From the NCBI RefSeq assembly GCF_913777625.1, contig NZ_CAJYTI010000035.1:1-60339 (forward strand): a DNA stretch of 60,339 nt. Reading direction: 5' to 3'. The notes beneath the pieces were generated by a model. The model did no database searches. It saw nothing but the letters and a program-made list of their open reading frames with translations, and had not been told where the DNA came from. This document shows, in pieces, positions 1 to 9,326 of this stretch (positions are counted from its first letter, which is position 1; every line of letters begins with the position of its first letter). The DNA is from an uncultured Sphingomonas sp. Lineage in GTDB: Bacteria; Pseudomonadota; Alphaproteobacteria; Sphingomonadales; Sphingomonadaceae. The position numbers and the translations under genes were made by a program.

Positions 1-416
1 CGGAAGAGAAGAATCCGGAGCTGGTGTTCGACTTCGCAACGCTGACCGGCGCCGCCCGCGTGGCGCTCGGCGCGGACCTGCAGGCGCTGTTTGCCAATGA
101 CGACACGCTGGCAGCCGAGATCCTTGCGGCCGGCGAGGAAGAGGCCGACCCGATCTGGCGGATGCCGCTCTACGATCCCTACAAGGATCTGCTGAAGTCG
201 GATGTGGCGGACATGGTCAACGCGGCCGAGGGTCCGTTCGGCGGCGCCATCACCGCCGCGCTGTTCCTCAAGGAATTCGTGCCGGCCAAGGCCCAGTGGG
301 CCCATTTCGACATCTTCTGCTGGAACGGCAGCGCCAAGCCGGGCCGTCCCAAGGGCGCGGAGGCGGTAAGCCTCCGCGCCACCTGGAAGGTGCTCAAGGA
401 CCGCTACGGCGGATAA
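1..416 (+). CDS. M17 family leucyl aminopeptidase, C-terminal part
   Basis: The gene runs in from the left edge (reading frame begins at base 3) and ends at TAA 414-416. About 137 residues of the C-terminal catalytic domain of a cytosolic metallo-aminopeptidase are visible. Seen: FDFATLTGAARVALG near the edge, WRMPLYDPY, KSDVADMVN, GGAITAALFLKEFV and WAHFDIFCWN, all in the order found in M17 peptidases. The metal-binding NTDAEGRL region lies off the window. The last 23 bases overlap the end of the convergent GGDEF/EAL gene. Family assignment is firm; the exact member (PepA or PepB type) cannot be decided from this fragment. Confidence 0.9.
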   Translation, partial: EEKNPELVFDFATLTGAARVALGADLQALFANDDTLAAEILAAGEEEADPIWRMPLYDPYKDLLKSDVADMVNAAEGPFGGAITAALFLKEFVPAKAQWAHFDIFCWNGSAKPGRPKGAEAVSLRATWKVLKDRYGG

Positions 417-2391
417 GCGCTTCGGCCGCCGGCGGCATCGTGCCGTCGGCGAGCCAGCGTTCGACCTCGTCCTTGGCCATCGGGCGGCCGAACAGATAGC
501 CTTGTCCCTCCGCACAGCCGAGCGCGCGCAGCATCTCGGCCGTCTCCAGCGTCTCGATCCCCTCGGCCACCACCGGCATCTCCAGCGTCGCTGCCAGGCC
601 CAGGATCGCGCGCACGATCCTCAGCGCTTCCTGGTCCTCCGCGAGCGTATCGACGAAGGACCGGTCGATCTTGATCTTGTCGAACGGCAGCATTCGCAAA
701 TGCTGGATCGAGGCATAGCCGGTGCCGAAATCGTCGAGTGCCAGCTGCACGCCCTGGTTCTTCAGCGATTCGATCGCATGATAGGCCTTGTCGGCATCGA
801 CGATCAGGGCATTCTCGGTGATCTCCACCGTCAGCCGCTGCGGCGGGAAGCCGGTGCGGGCGAGCACCGACAGAATCTTGTGGCTCAGCCAGTCGTCGCG
901 GAGCTGGCCCGGCGAGATGTTGATCGCGATGCTCACCGGCACCGGCCAGTCGCGCGTCTCGATGCAGGCGCGGTCGAGCAGATCGAGCATCAGCGTGTTG
1001 AGCAGCCCGCATTCCTCGGCGATCGGGATGAACTGGTCCGGGCCGATCTCGATATCGTCGCGCCGCCAGCGAGCGAGCAGCTCAAACCCCGCCACGCGTC
1101 CGGTGCGGAGGTCGACGATCGGCTGGTACCGCGGGTAGAAGCGCCCCTCGTCGAGCGACACCCGCATTTCGGCCTCGATCGACGAGCGCCGGCGGATTTC
1201 GGCATCCATCCGCGCGGCGAAGGCACAATAGCAGCCGCGGCCTGCCTCCTTGGCCTGATAGAGCGCGACATCGGCGCGGCGCATCAGCGTATCCGCGTCG
1301 CCTGCGTCCTCGGGATAGAGGGCGATGCCGACGCTGGCGCCGATATGGTGCATACGATCGTCGATCAGGAAGGGCCGGGCCACCTCACGGACGATCGTAT
1401 GGGCGATGGCGCGGACCCGATCGACGTCTCCTTCCCCGTAGGACAGCGTGATCGCGAACTCGTCGCCGCCCAGCCGGTAGCTGCGCCCCTCCTCGCCCAC
1501 CACCCAGCGGAGCCGCCCTGCCACCGCGCGAAGCAGCTGGTCGCCGATCGGATGGCCGTGGACGTCGTTGACGGACTTGAAACGATCGAGATCGACCAGC
1601 ATCAGCCCGAACTGCGCGGGCTCGGCGCGGTGCAGATATTCCGTGAGGGCACGCCGGTTCGGCAGCCCGGTCAGCGGATCGTGATAGGCAAGCTCATGCG
1701 CGCGCCGCTCGGCCAGGCGGGCGCGGCGTTGCCCTGCGGCCATTTCCGCGCGGGACGCCAGCACCTCGACAAAGACGGTATGACTGGCCCCGAACATCCG
1801 CAGCACCACCGCGGATACCAGTACGATGTTCACGCCCAGGCCGACGAGGAACAGGTCCCCGGAAGCGAGCAGGCACACCACGACCGGGTAGGCGCCGCAC
1901 ATCATCACCAGCCACGCCGCGATCGGGAACGTCTGGAGACAGTAGCAGCAGGTGATCGCGCCGATGAAGATGTAGAGCGCAATCGAAGTCCGCCGCGCCA
2001 GGTCCACTTCGAAGAACAACATCAATGCCCAGCCGCCAAAGGCCAGGCTGAGCACGGCCGCAGCGATGATCGTCCCGTTCAAATAGCGCCGAATCCGACG
2101 AAGATTGGGAACCGAATTGCGCTGCCGCCGAACCCACAACAGGCTGCGCACCAGCGCCGCGACCCCAAGCAGCGCCGGCGCTGCCACGCTGAGTCGCGTC
2201 GACACGGCACCATAGGAGGCAAAGCCCAGGAACACCGCGTCGAGGAAGACGAGCATGTACATCAGCGGGATCTGCTGACCCAGCACCCGATATTGTTCGG
2301 TCAGGATCGCCCGGTCGAGCTGTGTCCTTCCCGATCGGACGAGGTTGATCCGCTGCAACATGGAGGCCTTGTAGCGCGAGACCTCCGCCAA
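394..2391 (-). CDS. Membrane GGDEF/EAL protein (cyclic-di-GMP synthesis/degradation)
   Basis: This protein makes or breaks cyclic-di-GMP at the inner membrane. Residues about 40-200 hold roughly six hydrophobic segments (an MHYT/MASE-like sensor region I cannot name). A diguanylate cyclase domain follows with intact RLGGDEF near residue 308. The C-terminal EAL-type domain carries ELL in place of EAL (GFELLARW), and keeps EITEN and DDFGTGYAS. No RxxD inhibitory site is visible five residues before GGDEF. The longest frame starts at TTG 2391, 8 bases after tpiA; ATG 2361 (residue 11) is a good alternative and no ribosome site clearly decides. It probably follows tpiA in one transcript. Which activity dominates is not decidable from sequence. 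Confidence 0.9.
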   Translation of the reverse strand: MAEVSRYKASMLQRINLVRSGRTQLDRAILTEQYRVLGQQIPLMYMLVFLDAVFLGFASYGAVSTRLSVAAPALLGVAALVRSLLWVRRQRNSVPNLRRIRRYLNGTIIAAAVLSLAFGGWALMLFFEVDLARRTSIALYIFIGAITCCYCLQTFPIAAWLVMMCGAYPVVVCLLASGDLFLVGLGVNIVLVSAVVLRMFGASHTVFVEVLASRAEMAAGQRRARLAERRAHELAYHDPLTGLPNRRALTEYLHRAEPAQFGLMLVDLDRFKSVNDVHGHPIGDQLLRAVAGRLRWVVGEEGRSYRLGGDEFAITLSYGEGDVDRVRAIAHTIVREVARPFLIDDRMHHIGASVGIALYPEDAGDADTLMRRADVALYQAKEAGRGCYCAFAARMDAEIRRRSSIEAEMRVSLDEGRFYPRYQPIVDLRTGRVAGFELLARWRRDDIEIGPDQFIPIAEECGLLNTLMLDLLDRACIETRDWPVPVSIAINISPGQLRDDWLSHKILSVLARTGFPPQRLTVEITENALIVDADKAYHAIESLKNQGVQLALDDFGTGYASIQHLRMLPFDKIKIDRSFVDTLAEDQEALRIVRAILGLAATLEMPVVAEGIETLETAEMLRALGCAEGQGYLFGRPMAKDEVERWLADGTMPPAAEALIRRSGP

Positions 2392-2399
2392 GTGGTTAA

Positions 2400-3152
2400 T
2401 TACAGCGCTGCGATTTTTGCCGCGGCTTCGATGATCGGCACGAATTTCTCGGCGGTGAGGCTGGCGCCCCCGACGAGAGCCCCGTCGACATCGTCCACCG
2501 CCAGGATCGAGGCGGCGTTGGCACCGCTCACCGACCCGCCATAGAGAATCCGCATCTCGTTCGCCTGGAACCCGATCATGCCGCGCAGCTTGGCGCGGAT
2601 GATCGCGTGCATCGTCGCGATCTCGTCCAGCGTCGGGGTCTTGCCCGTGCCGATCGCCCAGCGCGGCTCATAGGCGATCGTCAGCCAGTCGGGTGCCGCG
2701 CCGTCGGGCAGCGACTTCTCGATCTGGGACTGGACGATGCGCTCGGCGCGGCCGGCGTCATGTTCCGCCTCGGTCTCGCCGCAGCACAGGATGACGTCCA
2801 GCCCGTGTCGGCGCGCGGCCGCGGCCTTTGCCCAGGTATGATGGCTCGTCTCGGCGTGATCGGCGCGGCGTTCGGAATGGCCGACGATCACCACCTTGGC
2901 ACCGGCCTCCACCAGCATCGGCGCGGAGACGTCGCCGGTATGGGCACCATGGTCATTCTCGTGCACGTCCTGCGCGCCGATCGTGAACCCTTGGGCGATT
3001 TCCACCGCCGCCGCGATCAGCGTGAACGGCACGCAGAGCAGGGCATCGACTTGCGGATGCGCCTTGGCGGCAGCGGCGATCGCATCGATCTCGTGCAGTT
3101 GCGCGCGCATGCCGTGCATCTTCCAGTTTCCGGCCACCAATTTCCGACGCAT
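2400..3152 (-). CDS. tpiA: Triosephosphate isomerase
   Basis: This cytosolic TIM-barrel enzyme interconverts dihydroxyacetone phosphate and glyceraldehyde 3-phosphate. The product is 250 residues, the usual length. Visible catalytic elements are the Lys in NWKMHG near the N-terminus, the His in VIVGHSERR, the Glu in AYEPRWAIGTGKTPT with its flexible loop, and the phosphate-binding ILYGGSVSGANA. The start at ATG 3152 gives the typical MRRKLVAGNWKMHG opening and sits behind AAGGGAG; an in-frame ATG at 3200 would add 16 atypical residues. The gene is divergent from the PpiD-like gene and lies directly upstream of the GGDEF/EAL gene. Confidence 0.97.
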   Translation of the reverse strand: MRRKLVAGNWKMHGMRAQLHEIDAIAAAAKAHPQVDALLCVPFTLIAAAVEIAQGFTIGAQDVHENDHGAHTGDVSAPMLVEAGAKVVIVGHSERRADHAETSHHTWAKAAAARRHGLDVILCCGETEAEHDAGRAERIVQSQIEKSLPDGAAPDWLTIAYEPRWAIGTGKTPTLDEIATMHAIIRAKLRGMIGFQANEMRILYGGSVSGANAASILAVDDVDGALVGGASLTAEKFVPIIEAAAKIAAL

Positions 3153-3269
3153 CACCACTCCCTTTCTGTTTCGGTACAGCCGATACCGATCGCGCCGCAC
3201 GGCACAAGCTTGAAGGCGCGCGGCACCCGCCCTAAAGCGGGCCCAAATTCCTCGAACGAACGGCTTTCC

Positions 3270-5213
3270 ATGCTCAACGCCTTCCGGAACTTCACCAAGT
3301 CGCGCTACGGCCTGATCATCGTCTTCATTTTCCTGGGCCTGCTCGCGATCGCCTTTGCGGCGAGTGACGTCACCGGCATGCGGGCGGGGATCAGCGGCGC
3401 CAACAGCACGACGCTGGCGACGGTGGCCGGAAAGGATGTGACCGAGCGCGACGTGCGTGACCGGATCGACCGGATCATCCGCAATGCCCAGGCGCAGCGC
3501 CAGAACGTCACCATGGCGCAGCTGCTGGCGGAGGGCGGGTTCGAGGCCGCGCTGAACGACGCCATTTCCTCGGCCGCGCTGGAGTCCTTCGCCAACCAGA
3601 ACGGCATGGCGGTCGGCAAGAAGCTGATCGATTCCGAAATCGTCAACAATCCGCAGTTCGCCGGCATGGACGGCAAGTTCAGCCAGCAGACCTTCGAGCA
3701 GTTGCTCGCGCAGAACCGAATCAACCCTGCGCAGTTCCGCGAGGGCATGACCGTGCAGCGCTATGCGGTGTGGCTGGTCGGCCCCGTCGCGCTGCCGGCA
3801 CCGGCGCCCACGGGCGTCGTGACGCCCTATGTCTCGACGCTGCTCGAGCGCCGGACGGGCATCGTCGGCTTCGTCCAGTCGCTGGCGATGGATCCCGGCC
3901 CCGCCCCCGACGCCAATACGCTGGCCGGCTATTACGCGCAGAACCGCAGCCGTTACCTGGTGCCGGAACGCCGCATCGTCCGCTATGCGCTTGCCCAGCC
4001 CGATGCGCTGAAGGCGCAGGCGACCCCGACCGACGCCGAGATCGCCGCCGCCTACAAGAAGGATGCCGCCAAATACGCCGCCAGCGAAAAGCGTGGGCTG
4101 CAGCTCGTCCAGGCGATCAGCCAGTCGATTGCCGCCAAGGTCGCCGACGCTGCCAAGGGCGGTGACCTCGCTGCCGCCGCCAAGGCCGCCGGCCTGGAGG
4201 CTCGCACGATCGACGCCGCCGACAAGGCCGGCATCGCCAAGCAGGTTTCGGCGCCGTTCTCAGATGCGGCCTTCGCGGCGCCCGCCACCGCCCTGCAGGG
4301 CCCGGTGCAGCTCGGCGGCGCCTGGTTCGTCTACAAGGTGAGCAAGGTCGAGAAGATCCCCGCCCGCACGCTGGAGCAGGTCCGCGGCGAGCTGGCCGAC
4401 GCCGTCGCCAAGCGCAAGCTGGCGTCGCTGCTCGGCGATCTGCGCCAGTCGATCGAGGATTCGGTCGGCGACGGCGCGACGTTCGACGAAGCCGTCGCCA
4501 AGGCCAAGCTGACCGCGGTCCGCACCCCTGCGCTGATCGCCAACGGCACCGATCCGGACAAGGCCGATTCCCAGCCCGACGCCACCACCGTCGCGGTGAT
4601 GAAGGCCGGCTTCGGCTTCGAACAGGCCGGCGACGAGCCGCAGGTCGTGCCGGTAGGCCAGGATGGCGGCTTCGCGGTCGTCTCGCTCGAGAAGACCGTG
4701 CCGGCAGCGCCCCGCCCGCTCGCCCAGATCACGGACAAGGTGAAGGCCGACTATCTGCTCGACCAGGCGCTTGCCAAGGCGCGCACCGCCGCCACCGCGA
4801 TGCTGCCCAAGCTGCAGAAGGGCGTGCCGATGGCGCAGGCGCTGGCGGAAGCGGGCGCTACCAAGGGTGCTCCGCCCAAGCCGTTCGACTTCAAGCGCAG
4901 CGAACTGCGCGGCAAGGAGAACTTCATCCAGATGGCGTTCGACATGCCGGCCAAGACTGCGCGCCTCGTCGAGGCGCCGAACCGCGGCGGCTATTACGTC
5001 GTCTATGTCGACACGATCCAGCCGGGCAACGTCGCAAGCGATCCCCAGGGTCCGCAGATCCTGCAGTCGATCACCCAGGCGCTGGGCCAGCTGAGCGCCC
5101 AGGAATATCAGCGCCAGTTTGCCAACTCGGTGGTCAGCGCGCTGAAGGTTCGCCGCAACGAGGCTGCGATCGCCCGCCTGCGCGCCGATCTGCAGCGCAA
5201 CGGCGGCCAGTGA
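3270..5213 (+). CDS. PpiD-like membrane-anchored periplasmic peptidyl-prolyl isomerase/chaperone
   Basis: A 647-residue SurA/PpiD-type foldase that would assist proteins leaving the Sec translocon. It opens with NAFRNFTKSRYG followed by one membrane segment (about residues 13-31), then a SurA_N-like helical region (VAGKDVTERDVRDRI onwards) and a parvulin-like middle (LEQVRGELADAV, GGAWFVYKVSKVE). The start at ATG 3270 gives the N-terminal anchor typical of PpiD; upstream in-frame codons lie opposite tpiA. I see no strong Shine-Dalgarno sequence. Its stop overlaps the trpE start (GTGA), so trpE translation is probably coupled to it, an order I recall as common in sphingomonads. Confidence 0.9.
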   Translation: MLNAFRNFTKSRYGLIIVFIFLGLLAIAFAASDVTGMRAGISGANSTTLATVAGKDVTERDVRDRIDRIIRNAQAQRQNVTMAQLLAEGGFEAALNDAISSAALESFANQNGMAVGKKLIDSEIVNNPQFAGMDGKFSQQTFEQLLAQNRINPAQFREGMTVQRYAVWLVGPVALPAPAPTGVVTPYVSTLLERRTGIVGFVQSLAMDPGPAPDANTLAGYYAQNRSRYLVPERRIVRYALAQPDALKAQATPTDAEIAAAYKKDAAKYAASEKRGLQLVQAISQSIAAKVADAAKGGDLAAAAKAAGLEARTIDAADKAGIAKQVSAPFSDAAFAAPATALQGPVQLGGAWFVYKVSKVEKIPARTLEQVRGELADAVAKRKLASLLGDLRQSIEDSVGDGATFDEAVAKAKLTAVRTPALIANGTDPDKADSQPDATTVAVMKAGFGFEQAGDEPQVVPVGQDGGFAVVSLEKTVPAAPRPLAQITDKVKADYLLDQALAKARTAATAMLPKLQKGVPMAQALAEAGATKGAPPKPFDFKRSELRGKENFIQMAFDMPAKTARLVEAPNRGGYYVVYVDTIQPGNVASDPQGPQILQSITQALGQLSAQEYQRQFANSVVSALKVRRNEAAIARLRADLQRNGGQ

Positions 5214-6697
5214 TCCAGGGTCTCGACACCGCCCGCGCCGCGCTTGCGGCCGGGCGCCCCGCCTTGGTCTGGCGTCGGCAGGTCGCGGATACCGAGACGC
5301 CGGTCGCTGCCGCGCTCAAGCTGATCGAGCCCGGCCGCGGCGACTTCCTGCTGGAGTCGGTCGAGGGCGGCTCGGTTCGCGGGCGGCACAGCCTGATCGG
5401 CCTCGCGCCCGATCTGGTCTTCCGCGCGACCGGCGCCGCTTGCGAGCTGAACCGCCACTGGCTCACCGATCGCGACGCGTTCGAATCGTTGGCCGCAGAT
5501 CCGCTGACCGCGCTGCGTGGCCTGGTCGCCGATTGCCGGATGGACGTGCCGGCCGAGCTGCCCCGCGCGCTCGCGTGCTTGGTCGGCTATTTCAGCTACG
5601 AGACGGTGGGGCTGGTCGAGAAGCTGCCGCGCCCGCCGCAGAGCCCGGTCGGCGTGCCGGACATGATCTTCGTCCGACCGACCGTATTGCTGGTATTCGA
5701 CCGGCTGGCGGACACGCTGTTCATCGTCGCGCCGGTATGGCCGGGCGCCGGCCCCGAAGCCGCAGCCGAGCGCATCGACGCGGTGGCCGCGCAACTCGCC
5801 AGCGCCGCCCTGCCCGCGCCGGTCCGCGCCGATCCGGTCGCAATCCAGCCGACGCCGGTGCTGCCCCAGGGCCGCTATGGCGAGATGGTCGCCGCGGCGA
5901 AGGATTATATCGCGGCGGGCGACATCTTTCAGGTGGTGCTCGCCCAGCGCTTCACCGCGCCCTTCCCGCTGCCGCCGTTCGAGCTTTATCGCGCGCTGCG
6001 GCGGATCAACCCCTCGCCCTTCCTCTACCATCTCGACCTGCCGGGCTTCGCGCTCACCGGATCGAGCCCGGAGATCCTGGTGCGCGCGCGCGACGGCGAG
6101 ATCACCATCCGCCCGATCGCCGGCACGCGCCCGCGCGGCCGCACCGCCGCCGAGGACGAGGCCAACCGCACCTCGCTGCTTGCCGACCCGAAGGAGCGCG
6201 CCGAGCATCTGATGCTGCTCGATCTCGGCCGCAACGATGTCGGCCGCGCTGCGGCACCGGGCAGCGTCAAGGTGACCGACAGCTATACGGTCGAGTTCTA
6301 CAGCCACGTCATGCACATCGTGTCGAACGTGGTCGGCACGCTGCGCAAGGACGCGGATGCGATCGACGCGCTGTTCGCCGGCTTCCCCGCCGGCACGGTC
6401 AGCGGCGCCCCCAAGGTGCGCGCGTGCGAAGTCATCGCGGAGTTGGAGGCGGAGACGCGCGGCCCCTATGCGGGCGGCGTCGGCTATTTCTCGCCGGACG
6501 GATCGATGGACTCGTGCATCGTGCTGCGGACCGCGCTGGTGAAGGACGGGGTGATGCACGTCCAGGCCGGTGCCGGGATTGTTGCCGATTCGGATCCGGC
6601 CTATGAGCAGCGCGAATGCGAGGCCAAGTCCGGCGCGCTGTTCGCCGCCGCGCGTGAGGCAATCGCGCGGGCAAGCGAGGCGGGCTTCGGCCAATAG
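5210..6697 (+). CDS. trpE: Anthranilate synthase component I
   Basis: TrpE converts chorismate to anthranilate using ammonia supplied by TrpG, the first committed step to tryptophan. The 495-residue product has the N-terminal regulatory domain with FLLES and SVRGRHSLIG, the tryptophan-binding signature expected of a feedback-inhibited enzyme, and the chorismate-binding domain with FQVVLAQRF, GSSPEILVR, PIAGTRPRGRT, DLGRNDVGR and GTVSGAPKVRA. It starts at GTG 5210, overlapping the preceding stop by four bases. Its partner trpG lies about 540 bases downstream, separated by an opposite-strand secreted-protein gene. Confidence 0.97.
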   Translation: MIQGLDTARAALAAGRPALVWRRQVADTETPVAAALKLIEPGRGDFLLESVEGGSVRGRHSLIGLAPDLVFRATGAACELNRHWLTDRDAFESLAADPLTALRGLVADCRMDVPAELPRALACLVGYFSYETVGLVEKLPRPPQSPVGVPDMIFVRPTVLLVFDRLADTLFIVAPVWPGAGPEAAAERIDAVAAQLASAALPAPVRADPVAIQPTPVLPQGRYGEMVAAAKDYIAAGDIFQVVLAQRFTAPFPLPPFELYRALRRINPSPFLYHLDLPGFALTGSSPEILVRARDGEITIRPIAGTRPRGRTAAEDEANRTSLLADPKERAEHLMLLDLGRNDVGRAAAPGSVKVTDSYTVEFYSHVMHIVSNVVGTLRKDADAIDALFAGFPAGTVSGAPKVRACEVIAELEAETRGPYAGGVGYFSPDGSMDSCIVLRTALVKDGVMHVQAGAGIVADSDPAYEQRECEAKSGALFAAAREAIARASEAGFGQ

Positions 6698-6716
6698 GCC
6701 GGGCCCGCCCGTTGGA

Positions 6717-7127
6717 TCAGGGAACCCGCGAAGCCTTGGCTTCCCTGTCGAGCTTGTCCTGATACCATTGCTGCAGCATTTGCCGGGTGCAGCCGGTCTG
6801 GCCGCCGGTACCCACCGGCGAGCAGCTGTTCGGCATGCCGCGGCTGTTCACTTCCTCCACCACTTCCATGCGGCGGGTCCAGCTGGTCGACGGCGCGTCC
6901 TGCTTGGGCTGGTCGCGGAAGCGCTTGGGGATGCGATAGGGCGATTCGCCCGCGTTCGAGCAGACCACGATCTCGTCCGCGTTCGCCGGCTTGGGACAGC
7001 TTTCCTCGCCGTAGAGCAAAATGCTGCGCACCCGCTTGGGCGGCCCCTCGGCGGCGCTCTGGTCCTGAGTCTGGGCGAACGCCGGTGCGGCGAGCAGGGC
7101 GGCGGCAATCATCAAGCGGGCAAGCAT
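6717..7127 (-). CDS. Small secreted protein of unknown function (sphingomonad family)
   Basis: A 136-residue protein with a clear Sec signal peptide (MLARLMIAAALLAAPAFA, cut before QTQDQS). The mature part carries CPKPANADEIVVC followed by SPYRIPKRFRDQP, a combination I recognise from many uncharacterised sphingomonad proteins, and another Cys pair (NSCSPVG, TGCTRQM). Four or more cysteines suggest a disulfide-bonded periplasmic or surface protein. The start at ATG 7127 is preceded by AAGGAG; the longer frame to 7163 is not favoured. It sits head-to-tail against the trp genes, between trpE and trpG. No function is assigned. Confidence 0.85.
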   Translation of the reverse strand: MLARLMIAAALLAAPAFAQTQDQSAAEGPPKRVRSILLYGEESCPKPANADEIVVCSNAGESPYRIPKRFRDQPKQDAPSTSWTRRMEVVEEVNSRGMPNSCSPVGTGGQTGCTRQMLQQWYQDKLDREAKASRVP

Positions 7128-7236
7128 CGCATACTCCTTGGGGCAATAACGTCCCTGCATCACCAGCGTTGCCGCTGCACTGTGGCGTCCGCAAGGCCGG
7201 ATTGTGCAAGGCCGCGCGAGCGCCTAGGTGGGCGGC

Positions 7237-7821
7237 ATGATCCTCGTGCTCGACAATTACGACAGCTTCACCTGGAACCTCGTCCATTATCTGATGGAGT
7301 TGGGCGTCGAGGTGCAGGTGGTGCGCAATGACGCGCTGACCGCGAACGAAGCGATCGCCAGCAATGCGCAGGGCTTCCTGATCTCGCCCGGCCCCTGCAC
7401 GCCGAACGAGGCCGGTATCAGCCTGGATCTGGTCGCGGCCTGCGCGGATCTCGGCAAGCCACTGCTTGGCGTGTGCCTCGGGCACCAGTCGATCGGCCAG
7501 CATTTCGGGGGCAAAGTCGTGCGCGGCGGGCTGATGCACGGCAAGACCTCGCCGGTTTCGCACGACGGCACCGGATTGTTCACCGATCTGCCCTCGCCCT
7601 TCACCGCGACTCGCTACCACTCGCTGATCGTCACCGACATTCCCGACAGCCTGGTGGTGAACGCCACCGCCGAGGACGGATCGGTGATGGGTTTCCGCCA
7701 CCAGTCGCTGCCGATTCACAGCGTCCAGTTCCACCCGGAGAGCATTGCCACCGAGCACGGCCATGCCATGCTCGCCAACTTCCTGCGCCTGGCCGGCATC
7801 AAAGCAACGGCAACCGCCTGA
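7237..7821 (+). CDS. trpG: Anthranilate synthase component II (glutamine amidotransferase)
   Basis: TrpG releases ammonia from glutamine for TrpE. The 194-residue class I amidotransferase opens with the usual MILVLDNYDSFTWNLVHYL and has the oxyanion PGPCTPNEAG, the nucleophile Cys in GVCLGHQSIG, the GKTSPVSHDG region and the His/Glu pair in VQFHPESI. ATG 7237 is chosen over GTG 7228 because it gives the family N-terminus. It is a free-standing subunit, not fused to TrpE. A small secreted-protein gene separates it from trpD. Confidence 0.96.
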   Translation: MILVLDNYDSFTWNLVHYLMELGVEVQVVRNDALTANEAIASNAQGFLISPGPCTPNEAGISLDLVAACADLGKPLLGVCLGHQSIGQHFGGKVVRGGLMHGKTSPVSHDGTGLFTDLPSPFTATRYHSLIVTDIPDSLVVNATAEDGSVMGFRHQSLPIHSVQFHPESIATEHGHAMLANFLRLAGIKATATA

Positions 7822-7866
7822 CCTGCTTCAGCGTCGGTTCATCGCAGCCGTGATAGGAGAGGTACC

Positions 7867-8274
7867 ATGAAGACGATCCTCGCCACCCTGCTCGCCGGTG
7901 CCGCGCTGCTCGCCGCACCCGTTGCCAACGCCCAGCGCCATCGCCCGACCCCGGACGAGCGACTCGCCAAGCTGCTGGAAGGCCGCGTGGCCGGAAAGCC
8001 GGTCGACTGCATAAGCCTGACGATGACGGGCTCCAGCCAGGTCATCGACGGCAAGGCGATCGTCTACACCGTGGGCAATACCCTGTACGTGAACGAGCCG
8101 CGGAACGGCGCCGACCAGCTCGACGACAACTCGATCCTGGTGACCAACACCTTCGGCTCGCAGCTGTGCAGCATCGATACGGTGCGGCTGATCGACCGGA
8201 CCTCTTATTTCCCGCGCGGCTTCGTCTCGCTCAACCAGTTCGTGCCCTACACCCGGCCGAAAAAGAGCAACTGA
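7867..8274 (+). CDS. Small secreted protein of unknown function
   Basis: A 135-residue protein with a Sec signal peptide (hydrophobic MKTILATLLAGAALLAAPV, cleavage after ANA). The mature part contains RLAKLLEGRVAGKPVDCI and a second Cys (QLCSIDTVRLI), with RPKKSN at the C-terminus. I recognise the GRVAGKPVDCI-type opening from uncharacterised sphingomonad proteins, but no biochemical role is known to me. GGAGAGG precedes ATG 7867. It lies between trpG and trpD on the same strand and so is probably cotranscribed with them, though nothing links it to tryptophan synthesis. Confidence 0.85.
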   Translation: MKTILATLLAGAALLAAPVANAQRHRPTPDERLAKLLEGRVAGKPVDCISLTMTGSSQVIDGKAIVYTVGNTLYVNEPRNGADQLDDNSILVTNTFGSQLCSIDTVRLIDRTSYFPRGFVSLNQFVPYTRPKKSN

Positions 8275-8330
8275 GGCGCCCCAAGCAGGATTTGCTCGAC
8301 AGGCTGGCCGCACCCCGGAATAGAGGCGGC

Positions 8331-9326
8331 GTGACCAGTCTGCGCCTGCTACCCGATCCGTCCTCCCCGCTTGCCCGCGAAACCGCCGCGCAGGCCTTCG
8401 CCGACATTCTCGACGGCACTGCGCCCGAAGCGGAGATCGAGGCGTTCCTGATCGCGCTATCGGTGCGCGGGGAGACCAGCATCGAGATAGCCGAGGCCGC
8501 GCGGGCGCTGCGTGCCCGCCTGATCCCCGTTACCGCCCCTGAGGGCGCGATCGATGTATGCGGCACCGGCGGCGACGGGCATCATACGCTCAACGTCTCC
8601 ACCGCCGTCAGCCTCGTCGTGGCGGCGGCTGGCGTGCCCGTGGCCAAGCACGGCAACCGCGCTGCCTCCTCCAAGGCTGGCGCGGCGGATACGCTGGAAG
8701 CGCTGGGGCTCAACCTCGACCGCGCCGCCGCGCGCGCCGAGGAAAGCCTGAACGAGATCGGCATCGCCTTCCTGTTCGCCCAGCACCACCACCCGTCCCT
8801 GGGCCGCATTGCGCCGATCCGTCGACGCATCGGACGGCGGACGATCTTCAACCTGATGGGCCCGCTCGCCAACCCGGCGCATGTCCGCCACCAGCTGATC
8901 GGCATCGCCCGGCCGGACTATGCGCCGGTCTATGCGGAGGCATTGGAACAGCTGGGCGTCGAGTCGGCTGCCATTGTCTCGGGCGAGGACTCGCTGGACG
9001 AGCTGTCGACCGAAGCGGCGAGCGTGGTCGTCAATGTCGGTCGCGCCAAGCTGCCGACCCGTATCACCCCCGAGGATGCGGGGCTGCCCCGCCACCCGCT
9101 CTCCGCCATCCGCGGCGGCGACCCCGCGTACAACGCCCTCGCGCTTCGCCGCCTGCTGCAAGGCGAGGAAGGCGCGTATCGCGACGCGGTGCTGCTCAAC
9201 GCGGCCGCCGCGCTGATGGTCGCGGGCCGCGCCGATGACCTTCGGGACGGGGTGGAGGAAGCCATCGAGATGCTCGACAACGGGCTTGCCAACACCCTTC
9301 TCGATTGCTGGATCGCCTTCGCATGA
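8331..9326 (+). CDS. trpD: Anthranilate phosphoribosyltransferase
   Basis: TrpD transfers phosphoribosyl from PRPP to anthranilate. The 331-residue product has the diagnostic PRPP-binding CGTGGDGHHTLNVSTA, the KHGNRAASSKAGAADTLEALG loop region and RRTIFNLMGPLANPA. I place the start at GTG 8331 behind AGAGG, giving the typical N-terminus; the frame is open further upstream but that would run through the preceding gene. It ends in ATGA, overlapping the start of trpC by four bases, so the two are translationally coupled. Confidence 0.96.
   Translation: MTSLRLLPDPSSPLARETAAQAFADILDGTAPEAEIEAFLIALSVRGETSIEIAEAARALRARLIPVTAPEGAIDVCGTGGDGHHTLNVSTAVSLVVAAAGVPVAKHGNRAASSKAGAADTLEALGLNLDRAAARAEESLNEIGIAFLFAQHHHPSLGRIAPIRRRIGRRTIFNLMGPLANPAHVRHQLIGIARPDYAPVYAEALEQLGVESAAIVSGEDSLDELSTEAASVVVNVGRAKLPTRITPEDAGLPRHPLSAIRGGDPAYNALALRRLLQGEEGAYRDAVLLNAAAALMVAGRADDLRDGVEEAIEMLDNGLANTLLDCWIAFA

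Noticed and set aside
502..2544. 680-codon plus-strand frame opposite the GGDEF/EAL gene
   Set aside because: It is the GC-rich shadow of the real gene: Arg/His/Asp-rich, no family motif, and the opposite frame has complete GGDEF and EAL-type motifs.
5108..6694. 528-codon minus-strand frame opposite trpE
   Set aside because: Shadow frame; composition is Arg/Gln/Ala-rich with no motifs, while trpE is intact.
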